A stretch of DNA of 64,000 bases, from NCBI RefSeq assembly GCF_037176765.1, contig NC_090034.1, positions 19,724,375-19,788,374 of the forward strand, read 5' to 3'. Source of the stretch: Anolis sagrei (lineage: Eukaryota > Chordata > Lepidosauria > Squamata > Anolidae). Below the pieces are notes generated by a model that ran no database searches, had not been told where the DNA came from, and was given only the letters and a program-made list of their open reading frames with translations. A program made the translations under genes and the position numbers. Shown piece by piece: positions 1-9,400 of this stretch (the first letter of the stretch is position 1; every line of letters starts with the position of its first letter).

Positions 1-173
1 CAAAGTGTCCTGCACTTGATTATCGCTTGTCCTGAAATCACCACTCTGAAATACTTCAGTAGTGCTTGGTATCATATACACTCCAAACATGAGGACAATC
101 CCAGAGTTAAATGCATTTTTATAGCATTTGTATAAGAAAATATACTGTACACAGCTATGATGTAGAAGCTTAC

Positions 174-260
174 GTATTTCTCTTCAAACTTCCTGGCAAG
201 TGCTTCCACTTTGTGCTTCTCTTTTTCTTCATCATTGAAGGGATCAGCAAGGTCTCTCTT
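174..260 (-). CDS. UBN1: UBN1 coding exon 2
   Basis: Residues 84-112, 87 bases in phase 0. It begins after ttccctgcag and ends TAC|GTAAGC. It encodes the first part of the Hpc2-related domain. Confidence 0.92.
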
Positions 261-998
261 CTGCAGGGAAAGAAAACAGTGCAAAATACCTGAATGGTAT
301 CTGTCAGGTCGTTTCACAAAGAAGCAACCAAGCCACAAGAGAGGTTCTGAGATGCTCCATTGAGAGATCTTATTGCTTCCTTAGGACTGAAGAGCTCACT
401 ACTGTTAAGGATCAAAATATACTGACCCCTTGTAGAGGACTACTAATTCAGGGGCCACTATACTTGTGTTTGGTCTGATACAGGTATCTTGTTTATTTGA
501 ACACTGTCAAAACCTGGCAATAGTGGAAATGTGAAGCCCTATGCCATGTTTCCTTTTTTATTTTAATTTAACATGATTGCTTGTATTTTAATTTGGTTTT
601 ATTTTAATACATGATGAAAGAACAGACTACACATGGAACATATGACTTCTGGGTATAATACAAAATGGGTAAAAGAGTAGGTAACTCCTACTTGCCCAAT
701 CATTGTACTGAAATACGTACATCAGAGAACGAAAAAAAAAGATATATACCTTTTCTCCAGCAGAACTGCTCTTCCCTTTCCCACGTGAATTCTTCAACAG
801 TTCAGGATAAAAGAACTCTGGACAGCGCTTGTGATCCGGTTCAAAGAGGGCTAGGGCAATGCGAACAGCTGCGGCCGTAGGTTCTGCTTCCTGCACATGT
901 TCTGTTCCTGCGCCATCTTCCCGACGTGCCTTTTTTAGTAAAGTGGTGCTCAGAGGTCCTGAGAGAGGAGTGAGCTGGACCCTGTGAGGTTCCGTCAT
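174..998 (-). CDS. UBN1: UBN1 (ubinuclein-1), first two coding exons, partial
   Basis: Ubinuclein-1 is a subunit of the nuclear HIRA complex that deposits histone H3.3. Two exons, 998-750 and 260-174, join in frame (83 + 29 codons). The protein opens [14 protein letters not shown], close to vertebrate UBN1. Residues about 44-78 ([20 protein letters not shown]) match the conserved N-terminal segment that binds HIRA. Residues 84-112 ([20 protein letters not shown]) open the Hpc2-related domain, which binds H3.3/H4. Splice sites are AAG|GTATAT after exon 1, ctgcag before exon 2 and TAC|GTAAGC after it. The ATG at 998 gives the family N-terminus. The rest of the gene lies beyond base 1. It points away from GLYR1, as in other vertebrates. 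Assignment is by recognition of the protein, not by a search. Confidence 0.93.
750..998 (-). CDS. UBN1: UBN1 coding exon 1
   Basis: Residues 1-83: start codon and HIRA-binding segment. It ends at AAG followed by the donor GTATAT. Upstream on the minus strand a ctgcag at 1018-1013 could be the acceptor of this exon, leaving a short 5' UTR of about 14 bases. The pyrimidine tract there is weak, so that boundary is tentative. Confidence 0.9.
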
Positions 999-1751
999 GG
1001 CTATACTTACACTGCAGCCACTCTCACGGCATAGTTTCGGTCAGCTGATGCCAAAAACTGCACCAGTATGGCGGCAGAAGCATCACCAGTAAGAAATACA
1101 CAGAAAAATAGATATCAAATACAGAAAACTGATAAGGATGCTGGATTCCACTTTAAAGTAAATAGACAAAAAACTAACAATCTCTTGTTTCAAAGAGGTG
1201 AAGAATCAGCCCATAGCAGTGTATTTACAGAGCCAATTTGGGGAAAAAGTTATAGCCTTGAAGCGATCCAATTCCACATCAGGCAGAAAAAAAGGAAGGA
1301 GAGGGAGTGTGTTCTGAAGGGAGCCAGTTTCAATGTAATCTTCAGAACTAAGGTCAGTTGGGGTTATCGCTTCTTGCATTTGGCCTTTCCCCATGTGGAT
1401 GGCTGGCAAGACGCACAGAATACTGGATACATTTGCTCCTTTTTTTCTCTGTATTTTCTGCCAAGCAAAGGTCTGTTAACACTCAGGTCCAAATTAATCC
1501 AGATTTCTGGCCTGCAGGCATGCTTTATTTCAAAAACATTTCTTCTTATTCCAACCTAAGTAAGAACACAAAAATGTGTCAGCCACAAACATCAACACAG
1601 GTACCATGCAAAGGTTTTGTTGTTTTTGCTGAACACTGTAACTGAAAGGTTGGGCCTCAAAGCATCCTTACACTTGACTCAACTCAATGGAATTTGTTAC
1701 CAACTCAGGTCTGAAGTGCAGCCCATGGGCCACTTGCGGTCCTCAGCCCCT

Positions 1752-1850
1752 TTTAGAATCATAGAGTTGGAAGAGACCTTGTGGGCCATCCAGTCCAAGC
1801 CCTTGCCAATGGTCCTTCCCTGAGTCAACAAAACTGCCAGGGAATGCAGT
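1752..1850 (+). mobile_element. CR1-like LINE 3' fragment
   Basis: Contains tcatagagttggaagagacc and ccatccagtccaagccc, the hallmark of squamate CR1 3' UTRs. It is truncated on both sides. Confidence 0.6.
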
Positions 1851-2089
1851 CCTAGTTGACAAGTAAATACATACACAGGATAGGACTGGAAATCCTATTG
1901 TTAGACAAGTGTGCATGAATGGGTTACTGCCGCTATGATGCCCATCTTGAGCACTAGCCAAAAGCACAGTTAAAAACAAGAGTGATAAGCTTTATAATCC
2001 ACCAAGGCAATTTCTACTTTTTAAGCAATTATAAACAGACAAGCAGTGCATGACACATTCTGAACAATAATCTGACCAGAAGTTTTTCA

Positions 2090-2092
<3 letters not shown>

Positions 2093-2132
<40 letters not shown>

Positions 2133-2330
2133 CAACTTTATTATACCCTGCCACCATCTCCCCAAGGGCAGCTTGCATGAGGCCATGCCCATCAGTACGA
2201 TAACACAAGAACACAACAGAAAATAAGAAAATAAAACAACATAATATAACATAACATACATAATATAAAATAACATACAGAATGCATCTAAGCTGAACTC
2301 TGACAGATGCTTCATAAACAATATCTAAAT
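2093..2330 (-). mobile_element. L2-like LINE 3' end with (AAT)n tail
   Basis: On the minus strand it ends in a conserved block near ctccccaagggcagcttg followed by ataaagttgatt and a (TTA)n run (2093-2133 on plus). This is the common 3' tail of lizard L2-like elements. Confidence 0.6.
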
Positions 2331-3928
2331 TCTAGAACTTGACCTTCATCTCATACCAACAAAGCATAAAAATACCCAGGTATTTCATTCTCTTAAAAGT
2401 ACAATGACAAACTGAAGATTCTTAAGTAGTTGACAAAAAGGATTCAGGGCAATCGCTTAGATGACGATCTGTGGCTATATAAAGCATTTACTAATAAAGA
2501 CTGTCTCTGAACAACTGGGCTTATGACAGTAGCATGGCATTCTGTTTTCCCAGGGCACACAATCTGAATGGTGTACAAACAACAGGCTTGGGAGAACACC
2601 TTGGTAGATGTCATTTCCTTAGGGATAACTGCTTCTAAACAATACCTCGCAGAGGAATAAGACTTCTAAAAAGCCACGAAGAGAGCAAGCGTGAAGGATC
2701 CTGTTTGTTGAGCCCTAATCTATCTGCCTCTCAGTGGCTGAGCTTGGCATCTTGGGAGTCATAAAATCACAGAGTCGGAACAGGCCTTGGGAATAATGTA
2801 GTCTTGTAAAGGAGAGATTGTCACTCCCAGAGACAGTGTGTTCTACCACTGCCAGGGGATTTCTTCTAATGTTTTTGTCTTGAAGTGCTCCTCTGCCATC
2901 TCCACCCACTTCTTCCAGCCCTTTTCCTTGCACTATCACCTGCAAGACAGCCTTTCAGGTATCCGAATGCTACTATCCTGTCACCCGTTGATTTGATTTC
3001 CTCCAGGGTGTTCTTGCCCAGAACTTTGAACATGCTCCTCTCTCAATAGTCTTTAATGCCACCTACACACGTTGATGATACCAATCCTGACTGTCCATAA
3101 CACCAAGAACTCATAAGGGCTAATGCACCAGCCAAATTACCTAAAGGCACTGGATTGTATCTACCCTATTTACTCAAAATTAATGCTCACCTTCTTTGGC
3201 TTAAATGCCTCACCAAAATTAGGGTGCACATTAGATTTGGCTAATACGGTAATCCTAGTGCTGAATCAAAGCCAAAGGGGAAGCTGCTTCAGGAGCCCCT
3301 GGAGGTCCTTTGAGGGACTCCATCTCTGATGTAATGGTCATGGCTCAATGCTATGCCATCCTGGGATTTGTAGTTTGGTGACACACCAGCCTTCTTTGGC
3401 AGAGAAGACTCGAGGCCTTGTAAGACCACAGCCCCCTAATTCTATAACATTGAAGCAATGCAATTAAACTGTAGAAAATAATGAAGGGCTATCCATAGTC
3501 CTTTCCCTTTCTCATCCAAGCGAGGCCTCGGGAATCTGAGGAGGAAAAGGGCCTTCTCTCAGCCTCCAGGCCCATCTTTGAGGATTCTGTGCCCAAGAGA
3601 AGTCTGGGAAATCTGTAGGGTTGCCGTGACTCAAAACATACTGCCCACTGGCTCCTGTGGCTACTAGTTACATCCATTGAATTATCCACATTCTGCAACC
3701 CCAAGGTTAGTCATTCACTAAGATTTTATTTAAAATTACTTCTCCTTTTGTTTAAAAGTATCTAGCCCAGGCATGTGTAAACTTCTGTCCTCCTTGTGTT
3801 TTGGATTTCCAACTCCCACAATTCCTAATGTAAAGGCCTTCACCCTGAATGGAATTCCCATAGCTTCCTCGATAGGAAGTAAGACTTGTGCACTTAAGCA
3901 AAACCTGAGTGTGTTCAAGACAGACTTA

Positions 3929-4041
3929 GGCACAGGCCAACTTTGGCCCTCACTCCAGGCGTTTTGGACTCCAACTCCCACAGGAATTGTGGGAGTTGGA
4001 GTCCAAAACACCTGATGGGCCGAAGTTTGCCCACACCTGAT
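3929..4041. mobile_element. Palindromic hAT-type MITE
   Basis: An almost perfect inverted repeat: ccaactttggccctcactcc at the left and its complement (gggccgaagtttgcccacacc) at the right, meeting in acaggaattgtgggagttgg. Same family as 13692-13824. Confidence 0.7.
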
Positions 4042-4242
4042 CTAGACTGCAGCATGAATGCCGTTTGATTTTCTTTTCACTGCCCTGGCTTTGATGGAAT
4101 TCTGGGAGTTGTAGTTTTAACAGACACCAGCCCTCTTTTGGTAGAGAAGACGAAAGACTATATAAAACTACAACTCACATTGTTCCATTGCAGCAAAGTG
4201 TGGCAGTTAAAAGCAAGAGTCAAACTGTATTCATTCTACAGC

Positions 4243-5105
4243 AGGCATGGGCCAACTTTGGCCCTCCTTCCAGGTGTTTTGGACTCCAACTCCCTTGAAG
4301 TCAGCCCAGAAGTTTGAACTGGTACAGCGGGCAGCAGCCAGGCTCCTTACTGGAGCAAACTATAGGGAGCATACAACACCCCTATTAAAACAGCTTCATT
4401 GGCTGCCAATAAGCTGCCGAGCCGAATTCAAGGTGCAGGTCATGACCTATAAAGCCCTAAACAGTTCAGGCCCCGCCTATCTTCGCGATCGCATCTCCTT
4501 CTATGAACTGGCGTGAGCTCTAAGATCTTCTGGGGAGGCCCTCCTCTCGGTCCCACTACCATCTCAAGTGCGGTTGGTGGGGAGGAGAAAGAGAGGGCCT
4601 TCTCAGTGGTGGCCCCCCGCCTCTGGAACACTCTTCCAAGGGAAATAAGACAGGTCCCATCCCTCCCCTCCTTTCGTAAGAGCTTGAAGACCTGGTGGTT
4701 TCAACAAGCTTTTGAAAATGACCAGTTCTAACTCAGCCCCACACATTGTCTAATATGGCCTTATTCTTCCTACTAATTACCCAGATTCTTTCCTCTAATC
4801 GGCCCCGGAATGAACAGCCACAGACCTGTACCTAATATTATTGTTGCCTGACATAGCATTGCACTTAATTCCCGGGCACCCTAGAATTTTTTGTGTTTGC
4901 ACAAATCTTTTAAATTTTTAATTGCCTTGAACAGGCAGAATTACTTTTAATATATGTGTGTTATAGCAGCAATTTTTATGCTTATATTTTGTTTGTTAAT
5001 CTTATGGTTATGTTTTTACTCTGTATGTTTTGTGATGTTACTTGGGAATTGCTCTGAGTCCCCTCGGGGAGATGGAGATATAAAGTTTTATCATTATTAT
5101 TATTA
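4243..5105 (+). mobile_element. Half a MITE followed by an L2-like LINE 3' part
   Basis: Bases 4243-4298 are one arm of the palindromic MITE. From 4299 the sequence encodes the C-terminal part of an L2-like ORF2 (QRAAARLLTGANYREHTTPL, then [20 protein letters not shown]) and the LINE 3' UTR, ending gagtcccctcggggagatgg, ataaag and an (ATT)n tail. The frame is no longer continuous. Confidence 0.75.
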
Positions 5106-5835
5106 TTATACTAGCTGTGCCTGCCACACGTTGCTGTGGCCAATCCTCCCTCCTTCTTTCTCTCCTTCCTTCCCTCTTTTTTCTTTCCCTTCTTCTTTCT
5201 CTACCTGTGTCTATCCTCGCTTCCTTTGCTCTTTGGTTTCATATTTCCTTCCTTCGCTCCCTCCCTTTTTCTCTTCCATTCCTTCTCTTCTTTCTTCCCT
5301 TTCTATTTCCTTCTTTCTTTCACTTTTCTATTTCCTTCTCTCCTTCCTTCTCTACCTTCCTTCCTTCCCTCCCTCTTTCTCTCTTTTCTCCTTCTTTCCC
5401 TCTCTTTTTCCTTCCTCCTTTCACTTTTTATTTCCTTCCTTCTCTACCTTTCTTTCTTTCCTTTTCCTTCCCTCCCTCTTTCTCTCGTTCTTCCTTCTCT
5501 CCTTCCTTTCTTCTTTCACTTTTTTATTTCCTTCTTTCCTTCCCCCCTTTCTCTCCCTCCTTCTCTCCTTCCTTTATTGCCCTTTTCTGTGTATATGTGT
5601 TGTGTGTACATATATGTATATGTGTGTGTTTGTGTATGTATGTGGTTTTGCACATGTGTTGTAATGTTTTTTGGCTTTTTATGTCTCTTCCACTGTATTT
5701 TTCAGTGTTTTTAGGAGTGATGGTCACTCGTTGGCCTGATAGGTGTCTTGTGTCCAAATTTGGTGTCAATTCGTCCAGTGCTTTTTGGGTTATGTTAATC
5801 CCACAAGCGAACGTTACATTTTTATTTATATAGAT
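5106..5835 (+). repeat. Interspersed repeat holding a 450-bp CT-rich tract
   Basis: Starts tactagctgtgcctgccaca and ends attacatttttatttatata, termini seen repeatedly in lizard DNA; the class is uncertain. Bases 5140-5590 are almost pure pyrimidine (CTTC/CCTT units), followed by a (TG)n-like stretch to about 5650. Long open frames here are low complexity and not genes. Confidence 0.55.
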
Positions 5836-6066
5836 TAATTAATTCCATTCAGGGCGAGGGCCTTTGCATTTCTCTGCCAAAGAGTGCTGGGGCCTCCCCG
5901 AACTACAACGTCCAGGCAGGCCTCACCTCCGCCAAGCTTAGGAAAGGCCCTCCACAGTCCTTTCCCTTCCTCATCCAAGCAACGAGGAGGAGGAGAAGGA
6001 CCCTCTCCCGGCGCCTGAGAGGAGGTTTGTCCCTTCCCCCGCCCTGTAAGTCAGAAGGAGCCTTAC

Positions 6067-6200
6067 CGGCCTTGTCTCTGGCGCCTCAACAATCCTCCCT
6101 GTCTGTTGTGGCTGCCCCGGATCCAATACCTCGCCATCCTCACCCCGGAAGTTGTTGTTGGAGAAGAGAGGGGGGAAAGGAAACAAAGCCGGAAATGGAG
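6067..6200 (-). other. UBN1: Probable UBN1 untranslated first exon (5' limit unknown)
   Basis: A good minus-strand donor (G|GTAAGG, bases 6067-6061) lies in the GC-rich island that also starts GLYR1. The UBN1 ATG is about 5 kb away, and its exon seems to have an acceptor just upstream, so a noncoding first exon here would explain the layout. UBN1 and GLYR1 share a divergent promoter in other vertebrates. The start of the exon is a guess. Confidence 0.4.
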
Positions 6201-6384
6201 GATGACGTGACGCCAGAGTACCGATTGCCACGTGACGCGCTTTCCACCAATCCCAGCTCGGCTCCTTCCAACCCTCTTGAACGGCCTGGATTTCTGTCTG
6301 CCCGGTGTTGAGGGGGAAACGGGGCAGGAAGGGAGTGTGTGTGCGTGAGAGAGAGAAGAGGCGGAGGGGTGTGGCGCCGGGAAA

Positions 6385-6446
6385 ATGGCGGCGGCGGCTG
6401 CAGCAGCGGCTGTTCCGGTGAACCTGCGGCAGGGAGACTTAGTGTG
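6385..6446 (+). CDS. GLYR1: GLYR1 exon 1
   Basis: Residues 1-20 plus two bases: ATG, eight Ala codons, then [11 protein letters not shown]. Donor TG|GTGAGT splits the PWWP-domain Trp21 codon. This is the only ATG that leads in frame into the PWWP domain in the island. Confidence 0.95.
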
Positions 6447-9400
6447 GTGAGTGGCGAGGCTTGGCTGCGGCCTACAGGGGCGGGTGAGGCCTATCGGGTG
6501 AGAAGCCGAGCGAAAAGCGGGCCTGCCTCGGGTCTTGGGCCTGAGAAATCCCTCCCTCCCTCCCTCCCTCCCTCCCTCCCTCCCTCCCTCCCTCCCTCCC
6601 TCAGTGGCTGGGCGTTCTCCAGGACAAGGCTCCAGCCAGGCCCCAGGGACGGGCAGGGAAGGAGGGAGGAGGCCCCGCCTCCTGACCCGCTCGCCCCGAA
6701 CCAGGAAGCCCGGCTTCCAGGTAAGGCCCTGCTTCCCAGCCTGAGGCGCAAGGAGGTTTTTAAAGGGGAACGTTCGAAAAGGAGTTTTTCGCACTGCATT
6801 GTGGTGTATTTCTTACAGTTCTAGGGCCTCTTATACAGCAGGTACGGGCAAACTTGGGCCCTCTCTCCAGGTGTTTTGAACTTCACCTCCCACAATTCCT
6901 AACAGGCAAACTTGGGCCTTTCCTCCCATAATTCCTAACAGGCTCTCCCTCTTGGTGTTTTGGACTTCAACTCCCACAATTCCTAACAGGCAAACTTGGG
7001 CCCTCCCTCTAGGTGTTTTGGACTTCACATCCCACAATTCCTAACATGCAAACTTCGGCCCTCCCTCCAGGTGTTTTGAACTTCACCTCCCACAATTCCT
7101 AACATGCAAACTTCAGCCCTCCCTCCAGGTGTTTTGGACTTCACATCCCACAATTCCTAACAGGCAAACTTCGGCCCTCCCTCTAGGTATTTTGGACTTC
7201 ACCTCCCAAAATTCCTAACAGGCAAACTTCAGCCCTCCCTCCAGGTGTTTGGGGCTTCCATTCCCACAATTCCTAAAAGGCAAACTTGGGCCCTCCCTCC
7301 AGGTGTTTTGGACTTCAACTCCCACAATTCTTATCAGGCAAACCGGCCCTACCTCCAGGTGTTTATTTATGTATTTCTTGTTTTTCTCCCAGATCAGAAC
7401 TCAAAGCGGCAAACAACATGTAAACAAAACATTGCATAGCATAAAAATAAACATGATAATCACACCAAAATATATCTTATAAAAAATTGTAAGACCCACA
7501 ACACGCATAGTACAAAACTAGCAAAAACACAATTTAAACATTCAATTCAATAGATTATAACAAATGTCCATTCCTTCAGACTGTTGTCAGGTCCATTGCC
7601 AAGGTCCACTGTAATTTGTGGGACTTCAACTCCCACAATTCCTAAGAGGCAAACTTGTTGCTGGAATTACATTTAAAAATGTACCTGTTCTGACTTGCAT
7701 ACAAATTTAACAAGAAAAGACCTACAAAATCTAGCTTGTTTGTAACATGGTAACTATCTGTAATGAAATAGATCAACTATCGTGTGGGCAGTAATAATAG
7801 TCAAGGCAGAATGGATTTGAGTCATTTGCATCGAATTCAGGGTGACTTAAGTATCCAGCCTCATGGCGAGGCAGGGTACAATGCAGTCCAAATACACCAA
7901 TATAAAATACCCCTTTGTTGAAAAGAGCATTATGATTATCGTTGTTAACTGGGGAGGGGTGTTGACTGTCATGTAGTTATGACATGTGTTGGTGCTGGCC
8001 TAAAGTATTTACTTGAATAAGAAGGCAAACAGCTGAAACTTTGGGTACAAAGAATGTAAGGTTTTTTGGGTATATAATATACAGGCCTCACCCTGCTGAT
8101 TCCTAATTTTAGCCATGCTAAAATGGAGGCTTAATTTGTTTTAATTATTCTTTAGGTTGTGGGTTATAGTACTGTATAATGATGAATGACAAAAGCAAAC
8201 CACAACACACAGAGTTATAGTTGCAAGAAATGTTTATAGCATCTGTTGAAGTGTATGGGAAAGGGATTGAGAAAGGATCAATACTAACAAAGTTTTCCAA
8301 ATGAGAGCATTACAGAAATCTACAAACCTATCTCTGTGTAGTTCAGTTCCTATTTCAAACCTATATTTCACGTTAGTTTGAGAAGTACTTTGTTAAATGT
8401 ACTTATCTCCTGATGTACTATCATTTTAAACATTGAAATACCCCAAACAGGATATTTATGAAATCACCTAATTTTGGTTAAGCATGTTAGCAAATTAAAG
8501 GGGCTTCTCATCATTCCTGGTTCACTGGAATTTGAACCAGAAAAAGCTAAGAGAAAGACCTAAGTGGGTGTAGTTTCCTTTTCAAAGTGGCAATAGAGGG
8601 AGGAAGGGAGGGCTTTTTTCCATTGATGGTAGGCCAGCTGGGTTAGGCCTCTAATTTTGGAAACAGAGCTCTGGCAGCACACAGATCTTACAAACTCTCT
8701 TACGTGTTGGTATGTTACTTTTGTGGTATATCTACTGTAGTTAGAAACAAGTTTTCCTGAATTTATTTGGGCTCACAAACATAAAGAAGCATATGATTGA
8801 TGCATAACTGTAGCAGGTATAGTTAAGAATAAGGCATGAGATACATGGTCCCTGGATTAAATCTTATATTGCCATAGATAAGCCATTTTTTTCTTAATTT
8901 TAGCTCTATTTGTTTGGAAAATGATATGGACTAATGATATGGTATAGGTTGCTGTAAGAACTGTTGAACTAAGTAAAACTAAAGCAGTTTAAACTTTAGA
9001 AAGGGAAGAAGAGATGACATTCTTTAGTGAGAGGGCATATGTTTCCTTTAGATAGTCTCAGGCCCAGCCTATAGATTCTCAGGGCAGGAAACCCTGGAGA
9101 ATTCAAAACCTTGCCAGTTACTGTTGGTAGTATGGGTATACTCTGACCCAATAATAAGAAAGCTTCCTGTATTCCCAATTTTGGAGAACCGCCTTGTGCA
9201 CTTGGGAAATGGAGTAAATAAATGAAATAGATGAATGAAAATAATTCATTAGCCATTTTGGATACTTTATTATATTTGCGATTTGTTCACCTTTTCAGAA
9301 TAGAATTGATACACAAAACTAAGATTTTTTTGTTATATAAAGAATTGCTTGGAAGAGTCTGTTTTCCTAGTAGGTTTGTCATTCCTATATTGTGAGGTAG

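Larger units (their letters stand above)
5880..6760. promoter_or_regulatory. Divergent UBN1/GLYR1 promoter, CpG-rich island
   Basis: GC- and CpG-rich stretch between AT-rich flanks. Visible motifs include a CRE-like TGACGTGA at 6203-6210, an E-box CACGTGAC at 6229-6236, a CCAAT box at 6247-6251 and ETS-type CCGGAA cores near 6135 and 6190. A YY1-type AAAATGGCGG sits on the GLYR1 start codon (6382-6391). There is no TATA box near the GLYR1 start. The region drives GLYR1 to the right and, by inference, UBN1 to the left. Motifs are seen; factor binding is inferred. Confidence 0.75.

Noticed and set aside
1010-1060. Strong UBN1 5' splice acceptor
   Set aside because: ctgcag at 1013-1018 has a poor pyrimidine tract; kept only as a tentative boundary.
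1068-1559. 163-residue open frame upstream of UBN1
   Set aside because: No recognisable domain, ordinary composition for AT-rich intron, no splice context; treated as chance.
4954-5833. Long frames rich in Phe, Ser, Leu and Pro (up to 238 residues)
   Set aside because: They translate a CT-rich simple tract inside an interspersed repeat.
6063-6794. 243-residue minus-strand frame across the CpG island
   Set aside because: GC-rich low-stop sequence opposite GLYR1 exon 1 with a (TCCC)n repeat; no homology or splice support.
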